In this document: positions 15,848 through 24,584 of the stretch, one piece after another
Layout: each line of letters opens with the position of its first letter
How positions within the stretch are numbered: position 1 is the stretch's first letter
Origin: Nostoc sp. ATCC 53789
GTDB taxonomy: Bacteria; Cyanobacteriota; Cyanobacteriia; Cyanobacteriales; Nostocaceae
Assembly: GCF_009873495.1 (NCBI RefSeq)
Contig: NZ_CP046703.1
Span: 930,001 to 994,000, forward strand
Reading direction: 5' to 3'
Length of the DNA: 64,000 bases
Notes under the pieces: model-generated
The model's database searches: none
What the model was told of the DNA's origin: nothing
Seen by the model: only the letters and a program-made list of their open reading frames with translations
Translations under genes and position numbers: made by a program

Positions 15848-16606
15848 TTAGTTAGTCGAACTGCATTCTGGAATGTCTCCCTGAACATTTTGAGATAAAA
15901 TCCCTAATATCTTATCTATCTCTTTGATGTAATAATTACTCAAATCAATAAATATATCGTTTTCTTCTAACTTCAAAAACTTCCAAATATCCCAATACTT
16001 TTCGGTTAAGGGGGAAAGGGGAAAGGGAAAGGGTTTGAATTTCCCTTTCCCCATTACCCTTTAACCTTTCCCCAGACCAAAAGAGAGATTATTGGGTTTA
16101 ACCGAAAAGTATTGCCAAATATCCCCTGTAGTTACTGCGCCGTAAATTTTTCTGATTTCATTTCCTTCTTGTTAATTAAACAATTGTGCTGCCAACATTG
16201 CGGCCGCACATTGACCTAATCCACCTTTAATATTTTCATTTTTGGCTTCAATAATAACCACTACAGGCACATTAATTGTTAGTTGCTCTTTAGAACGACT
16301 GATGATAAAGTCACAATAGCCATTCAGACCGTTTTCTGCGTCTACATTAAAATCTGTTTCCGAAAATAAACTAATTGGATAATTAGCCCTGCGTCTTACC
16401 TCCAACAAGATCGGAGTGATAATCATTTCTGAACGAGCTTTTTCAGTATTAATTGCTAAAGCCAGTTCTGTAGTTTCTTCTAAAGAATTTTTGAGTTTCT
16501 CACTTGCCTGTAAAGGTTCTATGTCGGCACATAAATCAGTTTCTTCATCGATGCGGATGCTGAATGACTTTTTAAATTTACTTAATGTAAAGTCGCTATA
16601 AGCCAT
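15848..16606 (-). pseudogene. Broken cyanobacterial nuclease-like/hypothetical gene (stop codon plus MITE-like insertion)
   Basis: The gene starts at ATG 16604-16606 with GAGGTG upstream and runs 144 codons with a normal protein: IIEAKNENIKGGLGQC resembles the PD-(D/E)XK-like core of proteins often annotated as restriction-subunit-like in Nostocales. It meets TAA at 16172-16174, right after AAMLAAQLFN. The same frame continues with plausible protein (QEGNEIRKIYGAVTTGDIW), is interrupted by a 122-bp element with a 10-bp duplication (132 bp, so frame is kept but a second stop is brought in), and resumes as WKFLKLEENDIFIDLSNYYI to a stop at 15848. Two lesions suggest a pseudogene. The function of the intact family is uncertain. 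Confidence 0.75.
15983..16124. mobile_element. MITE-like element with 17-bp terminal inverted repeats and 10-bp target duplication
   Basis: The element spans 15993-16114 (122 bp). Its ends are perfect inverted repeats, CAATACTTTTCGGTTAA (15993-16009) and TTAACCGAAAAGTATTG (16098-16114). Directly outside are identical 10-bp sequences CCAAATATCC (15983-15992 and 16115-16124), a target-site duplication. The interior is a GGGAAAGG-type palindrome with no ORF. Such a structure is the hallmark of a non-autonomous transposon mobilised by a transposase elsewhere. It interrupts the coding frame described above. Confidence 0.85.
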
Positions 16607-16766
16607 TTTCAGCACCTCATGGTAATTTTTGATTTTGGATTAAAAATCCTTGCTAAAATGCTTTTTTCAGAATCTTAAACAACACAAATTACCCCACTTT
16701 TGTGTCAATGTTTCATTGCTTCCAGATTTAATGGGATATGGCAAAAGGTTTAAGTAAATTTCGATT

Positions 16767-16813
16767 AAAATAAAAATTCAAAATGAAAATGTAACATTTT
16801 GAATTTTTATTTT
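16767..16813 (-). terminator. Perfect 19-bp AT-rich hairpin after the DUF3727 gene
   Basis: AAAATAAAAATTCAAAATG (16767-16785) and its exact inverse (16795-16813) form a hairpin with a 9-nt loop. It begins at the last base of the stop codon of the DUF3727 gene (TAA at 16813-16815). The stem is AT-only at its base, so on the minus strand it ends in U-rich RNA. It probably ends transcription, but belongs to an ATTCAAAATTC-type repeat seen also near 32,230. Confidence 0.55.
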
Positions 16814-17385
16814 TATTCTACTTCATTAAAAAGATGTTCCTCTAACAGGGGTTGCACTTTGCGAAACTCCTCTGGAGAGAGTAATTCCGGTTCACCTGTT
16901 TTTGTTATCCGTGCAAAAAACAACAGGGGATCGAGAGGTGTATAAATTGCATACTCCTGATCTTCATCATAGAAGCTAGCAAGTAACTGTAATTGCTCTG
17001 GATCTAAATCTGCCTCTTCATCTTCAATTTCTAAGGTGAAGAGTTCTGATTCTTCAACTGGCGGTAAATCACCTGCAACTGTCAAAGCATAAGCTGTGTT
17101 CTTCAATATCAGATTCTGCTCAGATAATACAGCTTGGGCAGTGGCAAAAATTTGCTCAATGATGTTGTCGTCTTCTACCAGAACCGCTTCTTCTTCCTCA
17201 TCGTCGCCTTCCCAAGAAAAAATCTCTACAGGTGAGTCTACAGGAAGAAGTAAAACGTATTCTTGTCCATCGACCTCAAGGGAATGCTCTACATAACATT
17301 CGAGCGATCGCCCTTTTTCATCGGTTAAAGTGATGGAACCCGCATGAGCGTTATCATTTTCTTCAGGAAATGGAGGAGAAAACAT
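16813..17385 (-). CDS. DUF3727-family cyanobacterial protein
   Basis: This 190-residue, highly acidic protein (several Asp/Glu runs such as EGDDEEEEAV and EIEDEEADLD) is of the DUF3727 type found in cyanobacteria and plastids. It has two similar halves in which a short beta-rich segment with a YVLLLPVDSPVE or YAIYTPLDPLLF core recurs, suggesting an internal duplication. It contains no signal peptide or membrane helix. It lies 141 nt downstream of ruvX/yqgF on the same strand. The function is unknown. Confidence 0.8.
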   Translation of the reverse strand: MFSPPFPEENDNAHAGSITLTDEKGRSLECYVEHSLEVDGQEYVLLLPVDSPVEIFSWEGDDEEEEAVLVEDDNIIEQIFATAQAVLSEQNLILKNTAYALTVAGDLPPVEESELFTLEIEDEEADLDPEQLQLLASFYDEDQEYAIYTPLDPLLFFARITKTGEPELLSPEEFRKVQPLLEEHLFNEVE

Positions 17386-17526
17386 AGCCGAAATGTAAAA
17401 ATTTAATAAATACCAGCAAGTTGAAAAATCGCTTAACTATTTAATGATATTTTTGTCAACAAAATAGCTTTACACGTAGATACAACTGCTAGCTAATCGT
17501 TTTTCAGAATATCATGTTAAAAGGTA

Positions 17527-18003
17527 TCAATATTCAATAGCCGCAACTGAAGTACGGGAACTAGCACGCTTAACATCCAGCCATTGTTGCAAGATCAAAG
17601 CGGCTGCCTTGCGGTCAATCAAAGCTTTATGGCGTGATGGAGAGCGCTTCTCAGCAATCAGCAGTTGCTCTGCTTGAAATGAAGTTAATCGCTCATCCAC
17701 ATATTCCACAGGCAGTTTCAAGGCTTTAGTAAGTCTTGTAGTAAATTTTTGAACTTGACGCGCTTGAAATCCTATTGAGCCATCCATTGAATAAGGTAAG
17801 CCCATAACTAAGATTTGCACCTCGCGTTCATTAACTATTTGCCGGATTTGCTCGACATCCTGCTCAAAAGATGTGCGCTCAATTGTGGTAATCCCAGTGG
17901 CAATTAAACCCGTGCGATCGCACCCAGCCACACCAATCCGCTTGCGACCAAAATCTAGTCCCAAAGCTGAAATAAAGGGTTTTGGCTGCTCCTGGGATAT
18001 CAC
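17527..18003 (-). CDS. yqgF: YqgF/RuvX-type Holliday-junction resolvase-like RNase H fold protein
   Basis: This 158-residue protein has the RNase H-fold motif ALGLDFGRKRIGVAG with the catalytic Asp, VMGLPYSMDGS, VEYVDERLTSFQAE with the conserved acid pair, and the C-terminal DRKAAALILQQWLD with the last catalytic Asp. The family acts on nucleic acid, in pre-16S rRNA maturation (YqgF) or possibly recombination. The start is GTG at 18001-18003 with AGGAG 5 nt upstream, overlapping the last base of the GNAT stop (TAGTG), so the two genes are translationally coupled. Confidence 0.92.
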   Translation of the reverse strand: MISQEQPKPFISALGLDFGRKRIGVAGCDRTGLIATGITTIERTSFEQDVEQIRQIVNEREVQILVMGLPYSMDGSIGFQARQVQKFTTRLTKALKLPVEYVDERLTSFQAEQLLIAEKRSPSRHKALIDRKAAALILQQWLDVKRASSRTSVAAIEY

Positions 18004-19241
18004 TAATTCTCCTGCTCTGCATCTGCTGATTCAGAAATCGGCGATGCTTCTATGCTTGGGTTTTTTACCGAAAAGTTAATTGGTTCTGACTTAATTGGCA
18101 GTGGTTTATCTGGCGATGGCAGCTTTCCTGGTTGTATCCATGACATTCCACCTGGTATCGGTTTACGTGCTGGTTGTAAACCTTGCAGCATATCAGTCCA
18201 CTGAATTCCTTCTAAGGAGACGAATTTAGACTCTCGTAGCTTATGCCACACCGAGCGAGACATAACTAATGTATGTTTTATGCGTTTTGCCCCAATTCGC
18301 TCCAAATACTCTTCTCGCTCTGCCTGATAATCAGAGGAGGCTAGTTGTAACCCTTGCTGAGGAAAATCTTGGGCAATCCGAGCCAGTTGAGATAACAATT
18401 CTGGATACAGCCAGGTGTAAGCAGGATGAACCGTCAAAGTTGCCACGTGGGGAACTTCGCCCTTCCGGTCAAGTTGCACCTGAAAATACCCGATCGCAGC
18501 TTTGCGTTGGGGTTCAAATACATAACCACTGACTACTTCTGTTTTCGTCAGCCATTGCTTCACTGCATCAGTCAGAGCGCCGAATAAACTGGTTTTGAAG
18601 TCGCGGGTATTGCGGTCAAAAACTTGACGTACCAAAGGTGGCATAGATGCCGTATCTAGTTGATATAGCAACTGGGCATCAGCATTACTCACTGGCAAAA
18701 GGTTGGGTAAATCTGGCTCTGCTTGTGCCAATTCAGCCAGTAATTCTGGCCCAATTTCCCAATACGTCATTTCTGCCAGACGCTGGAATCCATTTTGGCG
18801 ATATAGTGCCAGCGCCTCTATGTCATTGATGTTAACTTCCAGTAGCCAAGTGCGAGCTTCCAAAATCGATTCAAAGCAATGACGCAAAAGTTGCGAACCA
18901 ATTCCTTGTTTATCGACACCACGCTCTAACAGCACTTGATCGATGCGCCAAGTGCTGCGTGTCCGGTTAAAGGGTGACACTTGAATCATTCCTAGAAGCA
19001 TCCGCCCTTGCTCTGCCACATAAGCACAGAGGCGATACTGGAGTGGGTTAGGAAACCAACTCAAAAACTTGAGTAATCCATACCAGCGACGCAGCATGAG
19101 CATCTGGCTGATGGCAAAACCTGCTCCCTGGGGAGTAAGGGCTGCGAATGACTCTTGAGTTATGCGCTCAATTCCGTCCAGATCCCGGTATTGGACTGGT
19201 CGGATAACAACGCTAAGGTTTCTGGGAAGTAATGAAGTCAT
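18003..19241 (-). CDS. GNAT-family acetyltransferase (large cyanobacterial type)
   Basis: A 412-residue protein. The N-terminal ~170 residues are a GNAT domain, with the acetyl-CoA loop region QVLLERGVDKQGIGSQLLRHC and the following EVNINDIEALALYRQNGF typical of motifs A and B. Residues 190-340 form a second, more divergent GNAT-like half (YFQVQLDRKGEVPHVATLTVHP). The C-terminal ~60 residues are Pro/Ser-rich and disordered. The substrate is unknown. It is coupled to yqgF by a one-base overlap, an arrangement that suggests coordinated expression. Confidence 0.82.
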   Translation of the reverse strand: MTSLLPRNLSVVIRPVQYRDLDGIERITQESFAALTPQGAGFAISQMLMLRRWYGLLKFLSWFPNPLQYRLCAYVAEQGRMLLGMIQVSPFNRTRSTWRIDQVLLERGVDKQGIGSQLLRHCFESILEARTWLLEVNINDIEALALYRQNGFQRLAEMTYWEIGPELLAELAQAEPDLPNLLPVSNADAQLLYQLDTASMPPLVRQVFDRNTRDFKTSLFGALTDAVKQWLTKTEVVSGYVFEPQRKAAIGYFQVQLDRKGEVPHVATLTVHPAYTWLYPELLSQLARIAQDFPQQGLQLASSDYQAEREEYLERIGAKRIKHTLVMSRSVWHKLRESKFVSLEGIQWTDMLQGLQPARKPIPGGMSWIQPGKLPSPDKPLPIKSEPINFSVKNPSIEASPISESADAEQEN

Positions 19242-19462
19242 TTTTATTCGAGCCGCTATTTAGCCTTAACTAACTGCTCTTCAAAGGAACTGCTGCAATA
19301 ATATTAACTGCTTTCTGCCCTTTACTAGTGCGTCAAAAGTGTGATTTGAGTAATTTAATACTTAAAAAAGCAGAAAAGCAGACCTTGTGAGAACACCATT
19401 GGCGTTAACGTAACAACATCTGCCTTTATTTTATTTGAATTTTGATGAAAATTTGTATATAT

Positions 19463-19675
19463 TTACAGCCCTTGTCGAGAAACTAGCTTTTCAAAGTGGG
19501 CTTGGGTTTGATGGAGTAATTGCTGGCGACTATCTACCAGTGTTTGTTTCAGGGATGGAACAAGATTGCGAGCTTGCAGAGTCATGTGAAGTTGCAGGTT
19601 GGCAACATATTCACTGAAATCTTGATTCACTTCATCTGCGCCCGCATCTGTTAATAAATTTGATTCCATTGCCAC
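19463..19675 (-). CDS. Small hypothetical protein (70 aa)
   Basis: A frame open from 19714; I place the start at GTG 19673-19675 because GGAG lies 6 nt upstream (CAGGAGAACACA-GTG), giving MAMESNLLTDAGADE. The protein is helical, with an amphipathic C-terminal half (LKQTLVDSRQQLLHQTQAHFEKL) able to form a coiled coil. It has no signal peptide or Cys. I do not recognise a family; its size and style resemble small cyanobacterial conserved proteins. It stands between a GNAT gene and an outer-membrane-like gene. Confidence 0.5.
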   Translation of the reverse strand: MAMESNLLTDAGADEVNQDFSEYVANLQLHMTLQARNLVPSLKQTLVDSRQQLLHQTQAHFEKLVSRQGL

Positions 19676-19813
19676 TGTGTTCTCCTGTGTTAATCCTGTG
19701 CTATTTCTCTTCATGAGAAAAAATTATCATGTTGTTTGGACTAACTTCTTAATTTGCAATGAAGTTTAACGCTTCTTAGGGATAGCGATCGCAGCAGGGC
19801 TTTTATTTACCCA

Positions 19814-20305
19814 TTAAAATCTCAAACCAACACCACCTTGTACAGAGATAGCTGTACCACCGCTATCACGGTAGGCATCAAAAGCAATGATGGCGTTGCC
19901 AAAAAGCACAGTATTGCTATTTGGGATCATATAATCAATTCCTGGTTGTAAAGCAAAACTGATTTTGTCGCCCACAGGAGAAGATCCACCACCACCAGCC
20001 AACACTAACCCAGCACCCAGGTATGCATCAGCTTGCCAGTTAAGAGGAAAATCGTAAGAAACGGTTGGCACAACTGCTGTATTATTACCAATTAACACTT
20101 GGGCACGCAGTGAAAGCGGTGCTTCCAAAAGCTTGTAGCGCCCAGCGATTACTCCCCCGAATTGGATACCATCAGTAAAACCAACAGTGGGGCCTATACC
20201 TACATAACTGCCATAAGCTACTTGAGCTTGTGCTGGTTTAGTAGTCGCCAGACTCAAGACCAAGCTAGCCCCCAAAATTGAAACCAAATATGGAACATAC
20301 TTCAT
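19814..20305 (-). CDS. Secreted/outer-membrane beta-barrel-like protein
   Basis: I place the start at ATG 20303-20305, supported by GAGGAG 6 nt upstream; the in-frame extension to 20353 is translated repeat. The 163-residue product has a signal peptide (YLVSILGASLVLSLA then AQA-QVAYG). The mature part is built of alternating Gly/aromatic beta-strands (VAYGSYVGIGPTVGFTDG) and ends GGVGLRF; the C-terminal Phe is a hallmark of outer-membrane barrels. It is probably a small eight-strand barrel of unknown function. It lies 119 nt downstream of the RDD-pentapeptide gene on the same strand, with repeat sequence between. Confidence 0.72.
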   Translation of the reverse strand: MKYVPYLVSILGASLVLSLATTKPAQAQVAYGSYVGIGPTVGFTDGIQFGGVIAGRYKLLEAPLSLRAQVLIGNNTAVVPTVSYDFPLNWQADAYLGAGLVLAGGGGSSPVGDKISFALQPGIDYMIPNSNTVLFGNAIIAFDAYRDSGGTAISVQGGVGLRF

Positions 20306-20424
20306 AACCGACTCCTCACACCATTTTGTTATTGGGCATTGGGCAATGGGCATTGGGCATTATTATTCTTCCCTTGTCTCCTTTGTTTCTCTCATCCTCC
20401 CCTGCCCCTCTGCCCCCTTCCATT

Positions 20425-22578
20425 CTACGGGCAACGAGGATGAATGCCTCCTTGAGTACAAATGTATGCTAGTTGCTTGGAATCTAAATTTTTGGCTTTA
20501 GAAAAATCAACCCCTTGGACTACGGCAGATACTGAGCCTAAATCCGGGGTTTTGACAAATTGATCTGCTGGATCTTCTTTGCTAGGGGCGAGAATTGCCC
20601 CCTTAAAATCTACTCCTGCCACATTTGCCCCCCGTAAATCTGCAAGACTTAGGTCAGCATTTTGTAAGTTAACGTTTTCCATCTGAGCAGAACGCAAAAC
20701 AGCACCAGCTAAACGAGTGGCGCTCAGGTTCGCATTGCTGAGATTAGCACGATCCAAATAGGCTCCTGATAAATCTGCTCCTTGCCAATCAGTGTTCGTT
20801 AAGTTGGCAAAGGATAATTGCGTTCCTATAGCAGTGACACGACCTAAACGGGCAGCGTAAAGATTGGCTTCGTTCAATTTAGCATCACCTAAATCAGCCC
20901 CAGTTAAGCTGGCTCTTTCCAAAACTGCGTTTCGCAGATCGGCTCCTACTAGTTGGGTGCTGTTGAGTTTAGCGTCATATAGACGCGCGTTAGATAAGTT
21001 GGCTCTGTTGAGAGTGGCGCGGCTCAAATCGATCCGGTTCATCAAGACGCGACTGAGGTTAGCATCAGTAAGATTGGCTTGCTGCAACTGAGCTTGGCTT
21101 AAATCAGCTATTACATCGTCGTAGGTATCCCAGCGTCCATCTTCACCTGCACCCCGAAAGCGGCTGCCCTTAAAGCTGGCTTGGTTAAGATTTGCAGATT
21201 TAAACTTAACTCCTGATAAATCAAGGTTGTCTAGTACCAAGTTGAAGAATGAACTTCCTGGAGTACCGCTTTGACCTAATTGGGTGCTACTAAGGTCAAC
21301 GCCTTCCATTTTTCCGCTATACACAGAGAGAATTTTGTTGATCGTTCTCTGGTTTCTTTGTAGCCGCCCTTGTCGCAATTCTCGCTCTTTTGTTGCAGCA
21401 CTGCCCACAGACTCCAGTTCGCTAACCAAAAACTGATTCTTATTTTTTAATTCGGGGATAGCTTGGGGTCCGACAGTTGTCAAAGATTGTTGAATGGTAT
21501 CCAAGAGGCTGGGGTTGGTTTCGCTAACCAATAAATCCGCTAGAAATTTTATGGATTGTGGATCGTTAAGACCACCCATAGCCAGAATTGCACTTTGGCG
21601 TTGCTCATTAGTCGCCCCAGAGTTGGGAGTTAATTGTTTGACAAGTTCGAGGAACTGTTGGCTATTAATTTGCTTAGTTGCTCGCTGGGATTGTTGAATT
21701 TGGATATAAACTTGAGTACCGATTAAAGTTGCCAACACAGCAGTCATACTCGTAAGCCCTACCCCAAACAAAGTCAGGTTAGGATTTTGCTGTATCCGCC
21801 GCCACAGGTTGGGTGAATGGTTGGTTTCGGCTGCCGTTAATTCTTCTTCTTGCCCTTCTGCTTCATTATTACCGCCAGCGGATTGAGCTTGTCTGTTGTT
21901 AGCTAAGAGCGAAGATGGTAAGGGGCGAGTCGCATCTATTGTATAAGTGCCTGCAAGTTGATCGTGTAGTGCGCGACGACCCCGACGCGACGGTAAGCCT
22001 ATCCCTTCACCCACAATCATTAATAAAGACAAAAATGTGAATAATCCCAAATTCGGGAAAGCAAAGCTGTAGCGCCAAAGCAGATAGGCGATGGAAATAG
22101 GTACAGTCCAACGTCCAACTCCTTCTCTAATGACAACTGCCCCCAATCCGGGAGGCTTCCCTTGCTCGTTAACAACCCGCACTTTGAACCAACGTTTCGG
22201 AATTGTCCTACCAGTCTTAGCTAGTAAGTACAATTGCCACCATGAGAGAGTTACAGGCGCTAACAGGGCGATTGTCCACAAAATATTAGTCGGCCATGCC
22301 ACATTACGGATACCATAGCTCACAGGCAGAGCTAGGGGTCTAGCGATCGCTCTTTCCGTAACTACCAGCACGGGGTTAAGAGGTACTCGGTTAAGATCGC
22401 TTCTAGAATTGGCATAAACACCAATGCCGAAGGGAATCAACCCACTGGCAACCACTAGTGTAATTTCAGCCGCCCAAGCAGCAAAACGCCTACTTGCTAG
22501 CAACATTGAACTGGCTCTTTCCGGTTCTTTTGACTGACCAGATTGATTACTACTTCTCCTCACAATTGGTGATGTCAT
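20425..22578 (-). CDS. RDD-domain membrane protein with C-terminal pentapeptide repeats
   Basis: I place the start at ATG 22576-22578 (MTSPIVRRSS), with AAAGGGA upstream. Residues ~30-220 form an RDD-like membrane domain (RFAAWAAEITLVVASGL, several helices, FKVRVVNEQGKPPGLGAVVIREGVG). One more membrane helix follows near 270, then a region like a HEAT repeat (SAILAMGGLNDPQSIKFLADLL). From about residue 430 to 700 come pentapeptide repeats of the A(D/N)Lxx type (DLSGVKFKSANLNQASF, NLSNANLSATRLAGAVL). The pentapeptide part would fold as a right-handed beta-helix. The fusion suggests a membrane-anchored scaffold; no enzymatic role is visible. Confidence 0.82.
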   Translation of the reverse strand: MTSPIVRRSSNQSGQSKEPERASSMLLASRRFAAWAAEITLVVASGLIPFGIGVYANSRSDLNRVPLNPVLVVTERAIARPLALPVSYGIRNVAWPTNILWTIALLAPVTLSWWQLYLLAKTGRTIPKRWFKVRVVNEQGKPPGLGAVVIREGVGRWTVPISIAYLLWRYSFAFPNLGLFTFLSLLMIVGEGIGLPSRRGRRALHDQLAGTYTIDATRPLPSSLLANNRQAQSAGGNNEAEGQEEELTAAETNHSPNLWRRIQQNPNLTLFGVGLTSMTAVLATLIGTQVYIQIQQSQRATKQINSQQFLELVKQLTPNSGATNEQRQSAILAMGGLNDPQSIKFLADLLVSETNPSLLDTIQQSLTTVGPQAIPELKNKNQFLVSELESVGSAATKERELRQGRLQRNQRTINKILSVYSGKMEGVDLSSTQLGQSGTPGSSFFNLVLDNLDLSGVKFKSANLNQASFKGSRFRGAGEDGRWDTYDDVIADLSQAQLQQANLTDANLSRVLMNRIDLSRATLNRANLSNARLYDAKLNSTQLVGADLRNAVLERASLTGADLGDAKLNEANLYAARLGRVTAIGTQLSFANLTNTDWQGADLSGAYLDRANLSNANLSATRLAGAVLRSAQMENVNLQNADLSLADLRGANVAGVDFKGAILAPSKEDPADQFVKTPDLGSVSAVVQGVDFSKAKNLDSKQLAYICTQGGIHPRCP

Positions 22579-22675
22579 CAGATAATTCCCTTTGATATTA
22601 TTTTTACGCCGCGATCGGCACAATTAAAATAGACTCAGCTAATCGGCAAAAAGAAAAGCATATTGAAATAGAATT

Positions 22676-22732
22676 GAGGAGTCATGAGAGTCATGAGCCT
22701 TTTGTATTATGACTCCTGACTCTCATAACTCC
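22676..22732. repeat. Imperfect inverted repeat (GAGTCATGAG family)
   Basis: GGAGTCATGAGAGTCATGAG pairs imperfectly with the inverse sequence ATGACTCCTGACTCTCATAACTCC after a short loop. It lies between two minus-strand genes and could act as a terminator of the upstream small gene. Related GAGTCAGAATTC-type sequence occurs near 7,280 and 7,530. Confidence 0.5.
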
Positions 22733-22762
22733 GGGCAGATTGCCAAGTAATTGCATATCAAC

Positions 22763-23107
22763 TTATTGCTTACGTTGAAAGCTACTAGACACAAAAAATT
22801 TGTATCCAACATACACTAACGCTGCTAAAAGTGCCAGAGTTATTACAGATGCAACTAATTTAAACACTGCTTGGAGCATCGCCAAGCCTACTAGCAGCGT
22901 CACACCCGAAACTACCAGCTTTTTTGTCCCAGATAAGCCGTTGAACCAAATCTTAAATCGCTCCAGTTGCAAGCCCAAGTTGGTAAAAACAGACTGAGGC
23001 ATCTGTTTTTGTCCTTGTGGTTGAGTAACCGCTCCAGGTGCGGAATTAATCTCTGCCTCTAACTTATCGAGGCGACGCTGTAAGTCTTCTTCTGGTTGAG
23101 GATTCAT
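22763..23107 (-). CDS. Small membrane protein of unknown function
   Basis: I place the start at ATG 23105-23107 (MNPQPEEDLQRRLDKLEAEI), giving 114 residues. The N-terminus is a coiled-coil-like charged helix, followed by a Gln/Pro linker (TQPQGQKQMPQ). Two hydrophobic helices near the C-terminus (KLVVSGVTLLVGLAMLQAVF and LVASVITLALLAALVYVGY) form a hairpin anchor, with a short basic tail. I know of similar uncharacterised proteins in heterocystous cyanobacteria but cannot name a function. Confidence 0.65.
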   Translation of the reverse strand: MNPQPEEDLQRRLDKLEAEINSAPGAVTQPQGQKQMPQSVFTNLGLQLERFKIWFNGLSGTKKLVVSGVTLLVGLAMLQAVFKLVASVITLALLAALVYVGYKFFVSSSFQRKQ

Positions 23108-23573
23108 AAATTTATCTACCTCAGTTAGCACACTTATTGGACAACAGACCAACTAAATTCTATTTTTGGTCGTTGTCTTAGTGATTTTAGCTAATGTCTG
23201 TGTGTGCAATACCTTTCTGACAGGTAAAAATTATGTTTTTTTGTTATTGTCTGGTAATTTATTTAATTTTCCCAGTAATTTTACATTCTTCAAATGTAAA
23301 AAATAAGACTTTTTGGGCGAATGCCTATTCTACTGGTGGTTAAATATTTTAGTAGAGAAGCGATCGCCAGCCATCATGGTATATGAGTTAATTTGTAGGA
23401 TAAATGTAGAGTCTTTACTTGGCGACATCTCTACACCCCATCTTCACAAACAATTTTTAATTTAATGGTATTAGGTTATACGGCAGCTTTTGGAACCAAG
23501 ATAAATTGATATCGTCAATTAAATTAGACTGTATAACAATAATTGCTCTAAAAAATCGAGAGCATTAATTAAA
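23108..23573. other. Gene-free divergent spacer
   Basis: No ORF of note. One HIP1 palindrome sits near 23,360. The stretch lies between divergent genes and must hold both promoters; I could not fix them. Confidence 0.4.
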
Positions 23574-24005
23574 ATGAAAACGCTTCGGCTACTTGCAATT
23601 CTTCCCATATCTTTGGTGATGAGCTTGGTTTTTACTGAGGCTAATTTGGCACAGACACCAAATGTCCAAATAAATCGCAATTTCCAGCCAGATCCACTGG
23701 TTTTGAACGGAAAGTCTGGGGGAACTGTCAAAAGTAATTGTGGCAATATTACTACTGAACCTAGTCAAGTTATTCAGGTTACAGAGTCACTACCTTATTT
23801 ACGATTAACAGTAGAAAGTCAAGGGAAGCCAACACTGTTGATCGACGGGCCAGGGGGACGTTTTTGTGTAATGGCAGATAGTTCCTCTGGAGGCAAGGCA
23901 GAGCTTCCTGGTTACTGGCAAGCAGGAAGATACACGGTGCATGTGGGCGAACTATCCCAGCAGCAGTTTAACTACACCCTCTCAATCTCACAACAAAACA
24001 AATAG
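23574..24005 (+). CDS. Secreted hypothetical protein
   Basis: A 143-residue protein with a clear signal peptide (MKTLRLLAILPISLVMSLVF, cleavage near ANLA-QTP). The mature part is beta-rich with two Cys (in SNCGNIT and GRFCVMAD) that could form a disulfide, a GPGG turn, and a C-terminal segment YTVHVGELSQQQFNYTLSISQ like bacterial pre-peptidase or Ig-like beta sandwiches. It is probably periplasmic or extracellular; the function is unknown. It stands alone on the plus strand. Confidence 0.68.
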   Translation: MKTLRLLAILPISLVMSLVFTEANLAQTPNVQINRNFQPDPLVLNGKSGGTVKSNCGNITTEPSQVIQVTESLPYLRLTVESQGKPTLLIDGPGGRFCVMADSSSGGKAELPGYWQAGRYTVHVGELSQQQFNYTLSISQQNK

Positions 24006-24147
24006 TCATTAGTCATTTGTCTTTTACTAATAACCAATACTTCTCTACGAGAGGCTGCGCCAACGGCTTCTCCTAACGGAGACGCTGCGCGTTAGCGGAG
24101 CTTTCGCTTTAGCGATAGGCTCAGTACAAGTGACTAATGACCAATGA
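24006..24147. repeat. Palindromic and heptamer repeats between convergent genes
   Basis: A truncated copy of the CTTCTCTACGAGA-type repeat starts at 24040 and continues into self-complementary sequence (GGAGACGCTGCGCGTTAGC and so on) to about 24120. Heptamers ATGACCA/ATGACTA follow, the last of which supplies the stop codon of the next gene on the minus strand. Confidence 0.6.
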
Positions 24148-24519
24148 CTAATCTTCAAGTGATTTGGCTGGAACTTCTACAGCAGTGACATCAATTGTGC
24201 CTTCTGGTGTGAAGCGCTGAAAATGACTATCTTGTACTAAAAGCGACTCCCCACAATTAGGACACTGTAATTGACTGTTATTTAAACCCGTAAATTCATA
24301 TCTACAGACGGGACACTGATCGGCAACCAAGTTGCGTTGCAGCCACCAACGAAAGCCAAAAAAAGCCACAATGGGTGCTAAAAATAGCAACCCGACAATA
24401 ATTAGCAACGAATTAACCAACCAACCCAAGCCCAGTGATGCTAGCAACCAAAAAACTGCCAGCAGGGTGAGCCAAGGCCGGAGATTTAAAAGATTCAATT
24501 GAAATGACTTAAAGCTCAT
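24148..24519 (-). CDS. Membrane protein with C-terminal zinc ribbon
   Basis: A 123-residue protein with two adjacent hydrophobic helices (PWLTLLAVFWLLASLGLGWL and LLIIVGLLFLAPIVAFFGF), then a zinc ribbon made by CPVCRYEF and CPNCGESL, then a short C-terminal tail. The layout suggests a membrane-anchored protein with a cytoplasmic zinc ribbon. The function is unknown. The TAG stop lies at the edge of heptamer repeats. Confidence 0.7.
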   Translation of the reverse strand: MSFKSFQLNLLNLRPWLTLLAVFWLLASLGLGWLVNSLLIIVGLLFLAPIVAFFGFRWWLQRNLVADQCPVCRYEFTGLNNSQLQCPNCGESLLVQDSHFQRFTPEGTIDVTAVEVPAKSLED

Positions 24520-24584
24520 TTTTTAAACGTCGTCCTGCTCTCCTTCTAGGATAGCGATTTTAGTCATTGGTCATTTGTCATTTG

